Below are positions 24,237 through 33,227 of a stretch of DNA of 64,000 nucleotides, piece after piece. The position numbers and the translations under genes are program-made. The notes beneath the pieces were generated by a model. It saw only the letters and a program-made list of their open reading frames with translations. It searched no databases and was not told the origin of the DNA. The stretch comes from Arthrobacter terricola. Lineage in GTDB: Bacteria > Actinomycetota > Actinomycetes > Actinomycetales > Micrococcaceae. The first letter of the stretch is position 1. The number at the start of each line of letters is the position of its first letter. The stretch lies in contig NZ_SMRU01000025.1 of assembly GCF_004354015.1 (NCBI RefSeq), positions 12,055 to 76,054 on the forward strand, read 5' to 3'.

Positions 24237-26063
24237 CTAGGCCAGGCGGGCCTTCAGCCCTTCAAGCTCGGCCAGCAAAGCGGCCGGGATGGACTCGCCG
24301 AACTTTGCGTACCATTCCTCGATGGACGCCAGTTCGGTCTCCCACTCGGCGGCGTCGACGCGGACTGCGGCTTCCACCTCGGCGGGCGTCATGTCGAGGC
24401 CCTCGAGGTCGATCGACTCACCGGTCGGAACAAATCCGATGGGGGTCTCGACGGCGTCGGCCTTGCCTTCGAGGCGCTCGATAGCCCACTTGAGGACGCG
24501 GGAGTTGTCGCCGAAACCGGGCCACGCAAAGCCACCCTCAGCCGTGCGGCGGAACCAGTTGACCAGGAAAATCTTGGGCAGCTTGGCCGGGTTGGCCTTC
24601 GCCGACAGGTTGACCCAGTGGTTCAGGTAGTCGCCTGCGTCGTAGCCGATGAACGGCAGCATGGCCATGGGGTCGCGACGCACAACGCCGACGGCGCCGG
24701 CTGCAGCAGCGGTGGTTTCGGAGGAGAGCGTGGAGCCCATGAAGATGCCGTTGGACCAGTCGCGGGCCTCGGTAACCAGCGGGATGGTGGTCTTGCGGCG
24801 ACCGCCGAACAGGATCGCGGAAAGTTCCACGCCTTCCGGGCTGAAGTACTCTTCGGCCAGCATGTCGATCTGGTCGATCGGGGTGCAGAAGCGGGAGTTC
24901 GGGTGCGCGGCCGGCTTGCCGGACTCGGGGGTCCACTCGTTGCCCTGCCAGTCGGTCAGGTGCGCCGGCGTTTCCTCGGTCATGCCTTCCCACCAGACGC
25001 CGCCGTCGTCGGTCAGCGCGACGTTGGTGAAGATGCTGTTGCCCTTGGCGATGGCGCGCATCGCGTTCGGGTTGGTGCCCCAACCGGTACCCGGTGCGAC
25101 GCCGAACAGGCCGGCTTCAGGGTTGACGGCCCGGAGTTCGCCTTCCTTGCCGAAGCGCATCCACGTGATGTCGTCGCCGAGGGTCTCGACCTTCCAGCCC
25201 TTGATGGTGGGATCAAGGAGGGCCAGGTTGGTCTTGCCGCAAGCCGAGGGGAACGCCGCGGAGACGTAGTAGGTCTTCTGCTCGGGCGAGGTCAGCTTGA
25301 GGATGAGCATGTGCTCTGCCAGCCAACCTTCGTCGCGCGCCATGACGGATGCGATGCGCAGCGCGTAGCACTTCTTGCCCAGGAGCGCGTTGCCGCCGTA
25401 GCCCGAACCGAAGGACCAGATGGAACGCTCTTCCGGGAAATGCACGATCCACTTGTCCGGGTTGCACGGCCAAGCCACATCTTCCTGGCCTGCTTCGAGC
25501 GGTGCGCCGAGGGAGTGCAGGGCGGGAACGAAGAACGCGTCAGTCTGGGTAATGCGGTCCAGGACGTCGCTGCCGATGCGGGCCATGATGCGCATCGAGG
25601 CAACGACGTAGGCGGAGTCGGTAATCTCGACGCCGAACTTGGGATCCTCGGCATCCAGGTGGCCCATGACGAACGGGATGACGTACATGGTGCGGCCGCG
25701 CATCGAACCGGCGAAGAGCCCGCGAAGCTTCTTCTTCATCTCGGCCGGAGCCATCCAGTTGTTGGTGAAGCCGGCGTCGTGCTCTTTCTCGGAGCAGATG
25801 AAAGTCTGCTCTTCGACGCGGGCAACGTCCGCGGGGTCGGAGAACGCCGCGAAGGAATTCGGGAACGTCTCCGGGTTCAGCCGCTTCAGCGTTCCCGCCT
25901 CAACGAGCTCGTCAGTCAGCTTCTTGTTTTCTGCTTCGCTGCCGTCAACCCAGTGGATGCGGTCCGGCTGTGTCAGCTCGGCTACTTCCTCGACCCAGGC
26001 CAAGAGGCGTGCGTGCGTAGTAGGTGCCTTCTCAAGCAACGGCAGTCGCGCCAGATCGCCCAT
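24237..26063 (-). CDS. pckG: Phosphoenolpyruvate carboxykinase (GTP)
   Basis: 608 residues, the usual length for the GTP-dependent enzyme. Recognisable are FPSACGKTNLA (kinase loop), GDDITWMRFG, the GGRRKTTIPLV metal/PEP region and NPFRRTAEGGFAWPGFGDNSRVLKW-like C-terminal residues. It converts oxaloacetate to PEP with GTP in gluconeogenesis and links the TCA cycle to sugar synthesis. The ATG at 26063 has AGGAAGGGAA upstream. A palindrome resembling a CRP site lies about 150 bp upstream. Confidence 0.95.
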   Translation of the reverse strand: MGDLARLPLLEKAPTTHARLLAWVEEVAELTQPDRIHWVDGSEAENKKLTDELVEAGTLKRLNPETFPNSFAAFSDPADVARVEEQTFICSEKEHDAGFTNNWMAPAEMKKKLRGLFAGSMRGRTMYVIPFVMGHLDAEDPKFGVEITDSAYVVASMRIMARIGSDVLDRITQTDAFFVPALHSLGAPLEAGQEDVAWPCNPDKWIVHFPEERSIWSFGSGYGGNALLGKKCYALRIASVMARDEGWLAEHMLILKLTSPEQKTYYVSAAFPSACGKTNLALLDPTIKGWKVETLGDDITWMRFGKEGELRAVNPEAGLFGVAPGTGWGTNPNAMRAIAKGNSIFTNVALTDDGGVWWEGMTEETPAHLTDWQGNEWTPESGKPAAHPNSRFCTPIDQIDMLAEEYFSPEGVELSAILFGGRRKTTIPLVTEARDWSNGIFMGSTLSSETTAAAAGAVGVVRRDPMAMLPFIGYDAGDYLNHWVNLSAKANPAKLPKIFLVNWFRRTAEGGFAWPGFGDNSRVLKWAIERLEGKADAVETPIGFVPTGESIDLEGLDMTPAEVEAAVRVDAAEWETELASIEEWYAKFGESIPAALLAELEGLKARLA

Positions 26064-26345
26064 CGTAGTTCCCTTCCTCGGGTTCAGTGGTGTGTCCTAA
26101 ATGCTAGGGGTCGCGGAGTAGACCAATCTGGGTTGGGACGTGGGATCTCTAGACCATTTCTGAGCAAAACCGCTAAAAATCAAGGATCTTGTGCAGAGCG
26201 GCGCCAAATTTAGTGACCAAGGTCACATAGACCGGTATAGTTAGGGAGATTACATCCCGTCGATTTGGCAGGGGCGGGGATCTCGCGTAAAGTTTATTGA
26301 GGTTCGAGGGGGAACGAGTTTGGAACTCTCGAGAATCGCCAAGAT
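26064..26345. other. Regulatory gap between pckG and tRNA-Arg
   Basis: 282 bp hold the leader and promoter of pckG (leftward), the CRP-like palindrome at 26212-26227, a candidate rightward -10 (TATAGT, 26236-26241) and the tRNA leader. No gene is seen. Confidence 0.5.
26212..26227. promoter_or_regulatory. CRP/GlxR-like palindrome
   Basis: AGTGACCAAGGTCACA matches the CRP-family consensus TGTGA-N6-TCACA at nine of ten positions and contains a perfect GTGACC/GGTCAC repeat. It lies about 150 bp upstream of pckG and 120 bp upstream of tRNA-Arg; pckG is the more logical target. Confidence 0.55.
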
Positions 26346-26419
<74 letters not shown>

Positions 26420-26428
26420 CAAAATGAA

Positions 26429-26460
26429 AGACCCGCACCGACTTGGTGCGGGTCTTTTTT
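26429..26460 (+). terminator. Terminator of tRNA-Arg
   Basis: An 11-bp stem (AGACCCGCACC / GGTGCGGGTCT) with a five-base loop and a TTTTT tail begins nine bases after the tRNA. Confidence 0.93.
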
Positions 26461-26658
26461 CGTTAAGTTTCGGAGTTGGCGGGGTTATCGGGGAGGGGTT
26501 ATAGGACAAAACGGGCGCGGACCAAGCCCGCTCCTGACCCTGTTTGGCCCGGCCAAGACCCCAAAAGCCGGCGAGTCCCCGTGTCGCAGAGGCCTATCAA
26601 ATCCAAAGAGGGTCAGGACCACGCCCGCGACAAGGCAACACCCAAGGCAAACACCCGC

Positions 26659-27387
26659 TCAGCTCGCGACGGCCTCGCTGATCCGGCGGCGGATTCCGTC
26701 GAAGTGGCGGTTGAGCAGCTCGGAGGCCGAGGGTTTGTCGCCCGCGGCGACGGCGGTGTAGATCTTTCGGTGCATGGCCGCGGTGGCTACCAGGTCCTCG
26801 TTGGCGGAGCCGATTTCCACGTGGATCTTCCGGTAAACCTTCCAGAAAACGCCCATGAGGTTGATGAGGAGTTCGTTGTTCAAGGGTTCGAACAGGCGAC
26901 GGTGGAACTCGGCATCGGCCGCCACGAAGTTCTCGCCCTCGCCGGCAAGCTCTTCCATTTGCTTGACGCATTCCTCGATGGAGACGAGCTGCTCGGCCGT
27001 CATGACGTCCATGGATGAGCCGATCAGGCCGGATTCGAGGGCTTGGCGCACGTCTACGAGCTGCAAAGCCTCAAGGCCCTGGTGGCGGAGGGACAAGCGG
27101 CCGCGGAACGTCAAGCCGTCGGCGAGCGCATCGAAGTTGCTGGGTGCGACGAACATGCCGAATCCATGGCGGATCTCGATTACGCCCAGCGCCTGCAGCA
27201 CCTTGAGGGATTCGCGAAGGGTATTGCGTCCCACTCCCAAGGCCACGGAGAGTTCGTTTTCGGTGGGCAGCGGGTCCCCGGCTTCGAGCTCGCGCTCGAG
27301 GATCAGTTCCATAATGTCCGATTGGAGGGCCCTGAGCCGGGCCTGTGCGCTGAACCGCGCCTGCGGTACGACACCGGAAGTGGTCAT
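26659..27387 (-). CDS. FadR-type GntR regulator of the sialic acid cluster (NanR-like)
   Basis: 242 residues from ATG 27387 behind AAGGAG; longer in-frame starts lack a site. The N-terminal winged helix (LILERELEAGDPLPTENELSVALGVGRNTLRESLKVLQALGVIEIRHGFGMFV) is classic GntR, and the FCD ligand domain carries the metal-binding histidines (FHRRLFEPLNN, AMHRKIY, NRHFDGI). It is divergent from the transporter-nanAKE genes and two related palindromes lie between them, so it is probably the repressor, relieved by sialic acid or ManNAc-6-P. Homologous NanR proteins control sialate genes in corynebacteria. The effector is inference. Confidence 0.8.
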   Translation of the reverse strand: MTTSGVVPQARFSAQARLRALQSDIMELILERELEAGDPLPTENELSVALGVGRNTLRESLKVLQALGVIEIRHGFGMFVAPSNFDALADGLTFRGRLSLRHQGLEALQLVDVRQALESGLIGSSMDVMTAEQLVSIEECVKQMEELAGEGENFVAADAEFHRRLFEPLNNELLINLMGVFWKVYRKIHVEIGSANEDLVATAAMHRKIYTAVAAGDKPSASELLNRHFDGIRRRISEAVAS

Positions 27388-27467
27388 GGCTCTCCTTGCA
27401 ACGTGCGGTGTTAATGTTGTGGTGAGCCTACGCCCACCGCGCTTAGTCTGCTTCGCAACATACAATA

Positions 27468-27486
27468 TCGGATGTCCCATCTCCCA
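27468..27486. promoter_or_regulatory. First NanR-like operator (nanR side)
   Basis: TCGGATGT-CCC-ATCTCCCA has an exact left half-site of the palindrome at 27597-27615 and a degenerate right half (5 of 8). It lies about 80 bp upstream of the regulator start, a position suited to autoregulation. Confidence 0.5.
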
Positions 27487-27553
27487 GATAGATGCTGGCG
27501 CCGATTTTACGTAAACCGCTCAGGACGGGCGGCCCACGCAACCCATATCTCGC

Positions 27554-27615
27554 TTGACGACTCCATGTGACCACCCTTACAGTTCTTTTACGAGCATCGG
27601 ATGTCCTACGTCCGA
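27554..27615 (+). promoter_or_regulatory. Promoter and operator of the sialic acid transport operon
   Basis: TTGACG (27554-27559) and TACAGT (27578-27583) are 18 bp apart and form a good sigma-A promoter. The palindrome TCGGATGT-CCT-ACGTCCGA (27597-27615) lies just downstream, where a bound GntR repressor would block elongation or initiation. Confidence 0.7.
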
Positions 27616-27648
27616 TAACCTGGAAACTTGAATGGTGAGGCATCTCTT

Positions 27649-29274
27649 ATGAGCAACACGATTAACAAACTGCCGCTGGTCAATGACGCCAGCCGCCGCA
27701 ACTTCCTCAAACTGAGCGGAGCAGTGGGCGCTGCGGCAGCATTCACTGCCAGCCTTTCCGCCTGCGGTGGACCTGCCGCGACCAGCACCAGCGGAGCGAG
27801 CAACACGGCGTCCGTGAACAAGGACCTCACCATTGAAGCCGGCATCTCCTACGCCCTTTCCACCGGCTTCGACCCCCTCACGTCCTCGGGCGCCACCCCC
27901 TTGGCTGCCAACCTGCACGTCTTCGAAGGACTCGTGGAGCTGCACCCGGCCACCCGCGAGCCGTACAACGCCTTGGCGGCCAGCGACCCCAAGAAGGTCA
28001 ACGACACCACGTACCAAGTGACCATCCGGGACGGCGCCAAGTTCCATAACGGCTCCCCCGTCACCACGGATGACGTGGTCTACTCCTTCACCAGGGTGAT
28101 GGATCCGGCCAACAAGTCGTTGTTCTCGCAATTCATTCCGTTCATCAAAGACGTCAAGGCCGTGGACGCGAAGACCGTGGAGTTCGCCTTGAAGTACCCG
28201 TTCCCGGGCTTCGGACCGCGAATCTCCGTGGTCAAGGTGGTCCCGAAGGCCCTGGCTTCGACGGACCAGAAGGGATTCGATGCGAAGCCCGTGGGTTCCG
28301 GCCCTTACAAGTTGGTCTCGGCGGCCAAGGACGACAAGATCGTCTTCGAGGCCTTCGCCGACTACAACGGCCCGAAGCCCGCCCTCGCGAAGGGCATGAC
28401 CTGGCTGCTGCTTTCCGACGCCGCTGCCCGCGTCACGGCTGCCCAGTCCGGCCGTGTCCAGGCGATCGAAGACGTCCCCTACCTGGACATGGATGGCCTC
28501 AAGTCCAAGACACGGGTTGAATCCGTTCAGTCGTTCGGGCACTTGTTCCTGATGTTCAACTGTGCCAAAGCACCGTTCGACAACAAGCTGGTCCGCCAGG
28601 CCCTCCACTATGGGCTGGACAAGGACGCGATCATCAAGAAGGCCCTGTTTGGCAACGCCAAGGCCGCGTCGTCGTACTTCCAAGAAGGCCACCCGGACTA
28701 CGTCAAAGCCAAGAATGTCTACGGCTACGACGCCCAGAAAGCCGCAGACCTCCTCAAGCAGGCGGGTGTAAGCAACCTGGAGTTCGAGCTCCTCACCACG
28801 GATACCGCGTGGGTCAAGGACGTCGCTCCGCTGATGCTCGAGTCCTGGAACAAGATCCCGGGCGTGAAAGTCACGGCAAAGAACCTCCAGTCCGGCGCTT
28901 TGTACTCCGACAGGGTCGGCAAGGCCGATTTCACCGTAGTCGCGGCCCCCGGCGATCCTTCCGTTTTCGGAAACGACGCCGATCTGCTCTTGAGCTGGTT
29001 CTACTCCGGCCCCACGTGGATGGCCAAGCGCGCGTACTGGACCACTCCGGAAAGCACCACCCTTCAGAACCTCATGGACAAGGGCTCACAGGCCGCACCG
29101 GCCGAGGCCAAGCAGATCACCGGCCAGATTGTCGACCTCGTTTCCGAGGAACTCCCGCTGTACCCGATCTTCCACCGCCAGCTCCCCAGTGCATGGGACG
29201 AAAAGAAACTTTCAGGTTTCAAGCCGCTGCCCACCACGGGCCTGTCCTTCATCGGCGTCGGCCGCACAGCCTAG
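27649..29274 (+). CDS. Sialic acid ABC transporter, substrate-binding lipoprotein (Opp/Dpp family)
   Basis: 541 residues from ATG 27649, eight bases behind GGTGAGG. The signal peptide has twin arginines (SRRNFLKLSG) and a lipobox (LSAC, Cys39), so it is a Tat-exported lipoprotein. The body is SBP family 5, the type used for peptides and nickel, with VYSFTRVMDP, GSGPY and RQALHYGLDKDAI. Sialate importers of this Opp/Dpp type (SatABCD in Haemophilus ducreyi, SiaEFGI in Corynebacterium glutamicum) are known, and the nanAKE genes downstream point to N-acetylneuraminate as ligand. A peptide ligand cannot be fully excluded. Confidence 0.82.
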   Translation: MSNTINKLPLVNDASRRNFLKLSGAVGAAAAFTASLSACGGPAATSTSGASNTASVNKDLTIEAGISYALSTGFDPLTSSGATPLAANLHVFEGLVELHPATREPYNALAASDPKKVNDTTYQVTIRDGAKFHNGSPVTTDDVVYSFTRVMDPANKSLFSQFIPFIKDVKAVDAKTVEFALKYPFPGFGPRISVVKVVPKALASTDQKGFDAKPVGSGPYKLVSAAKDDKIVFEAFADYNGPKPALAKGMTWLLLSDAAARVTAAQSGRVQAIEDVPYLDMDGLKSKTRVESVQSFGHLFLMFNCAKAPFDNKLVRQALHYGLDKDAIIKKALFGNAKAASSYFQEGHPDYVKAKNVYGYDAQKAADLLKQAGVSNLEFELLTTDTAWVKDVAPLMLESWNKIPGVKVTAKNLQSGALYSDRVGKADFTVVAAPGDPSVFGNDADLLLSWFYSGPTWMAKRAYWTTPESTTLQNLMDKGSQAAPAEAKQITGQIVDLVSEELPLYPIFHRQLPSAWDEKKLSGFKPLPTTGLSFIGVGRTA

Positions 29275-29296
29275 CCCGGAGAACACGGAGAACACA

Positions 29297-30253
29297 TTGG
29301 TCATGATATTGCGCCTGCTCGGGCGCAGGCTCGCGGCATTGCCCTTGATGATCCTGGGCATCACGCTGCTGGTCTTCCTCGTCCTTCAAGCTGCCCCGGG
29401 CGACCAAGCAAGCTCGGCCCTCGGGGATGCCGCGAGCGAGGAAGCCAAGCAGCAGTACCGCCAGGAAAACGGACTGAACGATCCCCTTTTCATCCAGTAC
29501 TTCCGCTTCCTCGGCAGGCTCCTCCACTTGGACCTCGGGGTCACCACTCCGCCGTCCAAATCGGTAGCGGCGATGATCGCTTCGGCGTTCCCGCTGACAC
29601 TTGAGCTGACCTTCCTCGGCGTGATCATCGCCGTCGTCCTCTCCCTGGTGTTCGGCATCATCGGTGCGCTCTACCGGGACAAATGGCCGGACCAGCTCGT
29701 CCGGATCTTCTCCATCGCCGCCATCGCGACCCCGTCGTTCTGGCTAGGCATCCTGCTCATCCAATGGTTCGCGCTCGGCGACAACCCGATGTTCCCCTCG
29801 GGCGGCATCGCGACGCCGGAATCCGGCTTCGGCGGTTGGCTCAACTCCATGGCGCTGCCGGCCCTCGCGCTCGGCATCCCGGTCTCCGCGTCACTGATCC
29901 GCGTGGTCCGCACTTCCATGGTCGAAGAGCTGGACCGCGACTACGTCCGGACAGCCATCGGCAATGGCGTCCCCTACCGCGAGGTGGTTTCCCGGAACGT
30001 CCTCCGCAACGCGCTCGTCACTCCGGTGACCGTGCTGGGACTCCGCGTCGGCTACCTCCTGGGTGGCGCCGTCGTGATTGAAATGATTTTCGCCCTTCCG
30101 GGAATGGGCCAGTTGATCCTCAACGGCATCACCAACCTGGACGTCAACCTGGTCCAGGGCGTGGTCCTCACCATCTCGGTCACGTTTGTCCTGGTGAACA
30201 TCGTGGTGGACCTCCTGTACTTGCTTATCAACCCCCGAATCAGGACGGTATAG
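29297..30253 (+). CDS. Sialic acid ABC transporter, permease (DppB-like)
   Basis: 318 residues from TTG 29297 (GGAG six bases upstream); an ATG at 29303 is the alternative. Six hydrophobic helices begin with LLGRRLAALPLMILGITLLVF, typical of DppB proteins, and the coupling loop RTSMVEELDRDYVRTAIGNGVPYREVVSRN carries the EAA motif. It forms the membrane channel together with the permease half of the next gene, whose start lies 3 bp away. Confidence 0.85.
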   Translation: MVMILRLLGRRLAALPLMILGITLLVFLVLQAAPGDQASSALGDAASEEAKQQYRQENGLNDPLFIQYFRFLGRLLHLDLGVTTPPSKSVAAMIASAFPLTLELTFLGVIIAVVLSLVFGIIGALYRDKWPDQLVRIFSIAAIATPSFWLGILLIQWFALGDNPMFPSGGIATPESGFGGWLNSMALPALALGIPVSASLIRVVRTSMVEELDRDYVRTAIGNGVPYREVVSRNVLRNALVTPVTVLGLRVGYLLGGAVVIEMIFALPGMGQLILNGITNLDVNLVQGVVLTISVTFVLVNIVVDLLYLLINPRIRTV

Positions 30254-30255
30254 CC

Positions 30256-32376
30256 ATGCGCAGCAAACTTGCTGAACGGCTCAGCGCCCCGGGCCTCCGC
30301 TTCAAATCCCTTCCGTGGGGATCTCGCTTTGCCCTGTTGTTCCTCGTTCTCATTGGACTGGCGGCGATCTTCGCACCTGTGATCGCACCGCACGATCCCT
30401 TGGAAACCTTCATTCCGGCACAGGCGCCGGACTCCGACCACTTCTTCGGCACCGACCGCCTTGGCCGCGATGTGTTCTCCCGCCTGCTTTACGGCTCGCA
30501 GTCCTCCCTCATGATCGGCCTTGGTGCCGTGGGGCTCGCGATCGTCCTTGGCGCCGTGCTCGGCTCGCTCGCCGCGACCTCCAGCAAGGCAGTCAACGAG
30601 GTCATCATGCGCGTCATGGACATCCTGATGGCGTTCCCCGGCATCGCCCTCGCGGCAGTGTTGCTGGCCGCGTTCGGCAACTCGGTTCCCACCATCATTG
30701 TCGCGATCGCGATCATCTACACCCCGCAGCTCGCCCGGGTGGTCCGCGCAAACGTGCTCTCCCAATACGGCGAAGACTACGTCCGCGCCGAACGGGTCAT
30801 GGGTGCCGGCCGCGCGTACATCCTGCTCAAGCACATCGTCCGCAACACCGCCGCCCCGGTCCTCGTTTTCGCCACAGTCATGGTGGCCGACGCCATCATC
30901 CTCGAAGCCTCGCTGTCCTTCCTGGGAGCGGGCGTGCAGGATCCCGCGCCGTCGTGGGGCAACGTCATCTCCTACGGCCGCAACCTGGTCCTGTCCGGAG
31001 GCTGGTGGGCCACCACGTTCGCCGGCCTCACCATCCTGCTGACCGTCCTGGCGCTCAACATCCTCGCCGAAGGCCTCACCGACGCCATGGTGAACCCCAA
31101 GCTGCGCAAGGCACCGATCGTGAAGGACGACGACGGCTCAGCCGCTGTTGTGGCGGGCGCCGCGGTGGCGGGCGCCGCCGTCGACACCGAAATCGCGACG
31201 TCGGTGGCCCAGCCTTCCGTCGTGGAACAGCACGAGCTCGACGGCGTCCGGCCCGCCAGCGGCGACGCGCCCACCGAGTATTCAACACTGGTACTGGACG
31301 AGCCGCAGGGTCCAAATTCCTTGCTCGACCGTGAATTGGCGCTGCTCGCATCCATCGAAGCAAAACGCACGGACCGACTACCCCAGGTCCCGGCGAGCGC
31401 CCGCAACGTGCTGGAAGTCAGGAACTTGTCCATCCGTTTCCCCGGCCGTTTCGGCAGTACGGCGATCGTGGACAACGTCTCCTTCACCGTCCGCGAAGGC
31501 GAAACCATGGGCCTCGTGGGCGAGTCCGGTTGCGGCAAGTCCATCACGTCCCTGGCCATCATGGGCCTCCTGCCCAAGACCGCCGAAATCACCGGATCCA
31601 TCATGTTCGACGGCAAGGAACTCCTCGATTCGAGGTCCAAGCACAGCAACCCCAAGGCGTACCAGGGCGTCCGCGGCGAACAAATCGCCATGGTCTACCA
31701 GGACGCGTTGAGCTCGCTCAATCCGTCCATGAAGATCAAGGAGCAAATGACCCAGCTGACCAAGCGCGGCGGCCGCAAGACACCCGCCGAACTGCTCGAA
31801 ATGGTCAAACTGGATCCCGTCCGCACCCTCGCCAGCTACCCGCACGAACTCTCCGGCGGCCAACGGCAAAGGGTCCTCATCGCCATGGCGCTCTCCCGGT
31901 CGCCCAAGATCGTGGTGGCCGACGAACCCACCACCGCCCTGGACGTCACCGTCCAGAAGCAAGTGGTGGAGCTGCTCAACGAACTGCGCGAACAGCTCGG
32001 ATTCGCCATGGTCTTCGTCAGCCACGACCTCGCACTGGTAGCCTCCCTGGCCCACCGGATCACGGTGATGTACGCCGGACAAGTCGTGGAATCCGCGCAA
32101 GCATCCCAGCTCCTGCAGAACCCGCGCCACGAGTACACGCGCGGCCTGCTGGGCGCCGTCCTTTCCATCGAGGCCGACGCCGCCCGGCTCCACCAGATCC
32201 CCGGCACCGTTCCGTCCCCTCGCGACTTCGCCGCCGGCGACCGTTTTGCGGCGCGCTCGTTGAGGCCCGACGCCGACCCGAACCAACAATTGGTCCTCAC
32301 CGCCGTCGACCCCTCGGGTAACGGCGCCGGAAGCGACCACTACTGGGCGAGCCACCTGAAGGAGGACGCAAAGTGA
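30256..32376 (+). CDS. Sialic acid ABC transporter, permease (DppC-like) fused to ATPase (DppD-like)
   Basis: 706 residues. The permease half (1-285) has the DppC start (WGSRFALLFLVLIGLAAIFAPVIAPHDP) and an EAA loop near 165-195. An Ala/Val-rich linker (290-385) joins it to a complete ABC ATPase with Walker A GESGCGKS at 422-429, signature LSGGQRQR, Walker B VVADEPTTALD and the OppD-type C-terminal tail. In most Opp/Dpp systems these are two proteins. It fuses one membrane and one ATP-binding subunit into a single chain and overlaps the next ATPase by 4 bp. Confidence 0.85.
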   Translation: MRSKLAERLSAPGLRFKSLPWGSRFALLFLVLIGLAAIFAPVIAPHDPLETFIPAQAPDSDHFFGTDRLGRDVFSRLLYGSQSSLMIGLGAVGLAIVLGAVLGSLAATSSKAVNEVIMRVMDILMAFPGIALAAVLLAAFGNSVPTIIVAIAIIYTPQLARVVRANVLSQYGEDYVRAERVMGAGRAYILLKHIVRNTAAPVLVFATVMVADAIILEASLSFLGAGVQDPAPSWGNVISYGRNLVLSGGWWATTFAGLTILLTVLALNILAEGLTDAMVNPKLRKAPIVKDDDGSAAVVAGAAVAGAAVDTEIATSVAQPSVVEQHELDGVRPASGDAPTEYSTLVLDEPQGPNSLLDRELALLASIEAKRTDRLPQVPASARNVLEVRNLSIRFPGRFGSTAIVDNVSFTVREGETMGLVGESGCGKSITSLAIMGLLPKTAEITGSIMFDGKELLDSRSKHSNPKAYQGVRGEQIAMVYQDALSSLNPSMKIKEQMTQLTKRGGRKTPAELLEMVKLDPVRTLASYPHELSGGQRQRVLIAMALSRSPKIVVADEPTTALDVTVQKQVVELLNELREQLGFAMVFVSHDLALVASLAHRITVMYAGQVVESAQASQLLQNPRHEYTRGLLGAVLSIEADAARLHQIPGTVPSPRDFAAGDRFAARSLRPDADPNQQLVLTAVDPSGNGAGSDHYWASHLKEDAK

Positions 32377-33191
32377 CTGATTCCCGACGGGACCTCCCGG
32401 GCACGCCGGTCATCGAACTCAAGGACGTCAAGGTCTACCACCGCGCCCGCACCGGCGGCCTGTTCCGGCCCAACATCGTCAAAGCGGTCAACGGCGTGGA
32501 CTTCAGCATCAGCCGCGGCGAAACCGTGGGCATCGTCGGCGAGTCCGGCTGCGGGAAGTCCACCCTCGCGTCCGTCCTCGTGGGACTGCAAGCGCCGACG
32601 TCGGGCCAAGTGCTGTTCCACGGGAAACCTGCCATCAAACGCAATGCCCGCATGCGGAAGGAATTCGGCCGGGCCGTGTCCGTCGTGTTTCAGGACCCGT
32701 CGACGGCCCTCAACCCGCGCATGACCATCGAGGACATCCTTACCGATCCCCTGCAGGTCCACGGCATCGGCACCGCGGCGTCCCGCTCGTCCAAAGTGAA
32801 GGAACTGCTGGCACTCGTCGGTTTGCCGCAATCGGCAGCCGAGGTAACGCCGTCGCACGTTTCCGGCGGCCAGCGCCAGCGCGTGGCGATCGCCCGGGCC
32901 CTCGCGCTCGAACCGGACATCATCGTGGCGGACGAGCCGACCTCGGCCCTCGACGTCTCCGTCCGGGCCCAAGTCCTCAACCTCCTGTCCGACCTGAAAA
33001 CCCAACTGAATCTCGGCATGGTGTTCATCTCTCACGACATCCAGACCGTCCGCTACGTCTCCGACCGCATCTGCGTCATGTACTTCGGACAAATCGTGGA
33101 AGAAGGCCCTGCCGCCCAAGTGTTCGACAACCCCGGCAACGACTACACCAAGAAGCTGCTCGGCGCCGCGCCCAGCCTGCTCCAGACCTAA
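32373..33191 (+). CDS. Sialic acid ABC transporter, second ATPase (DppF-like)
   Basis: 272 residues from GTG 32373, overlapping the previous stop (GTGA). Walker A GESGCGKS at 56-63, Q-loop FQDPSTALNPRM, signature VSGGQRQRV, Walker B IVADEPTSALD and the H-loop SHD are all intact, so it is a functional ATPase. It pairs with the ATPase domain of the preceding fusion as the second nucleotide-binding site. The signature begins with Val rather than Leu, a tolerated change. Confidence 0.88.
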   Translation: MTDSRRDLPGTPVIELKDVKVYHRARTGGLFRPNIVKAVNGVDFSISRGETVGIVGESGCGKSTLASVLVGLQAPTSGQVLFHGKPAIKRNARMRKEFGRAVSVVFQDPSTALNPRMTIEDILTDPLQVHGIGTAASRSSKVKELLALVGLPQSAAEVTPSHVSGGQRQRVAIARALALEPDIIVADEPTSALDVSVRAQVLNLLSDLKTQLNLGMVFISHDIQTVRYVSDRICVMYFGQIVEEGPAAQVFDNPGNDYTKKLLGAAPSLLQT

Positions 33192-33227
33192 GTTTTTCCC
33201 TTCCAGATCCAAACAACGGAGATTTCT

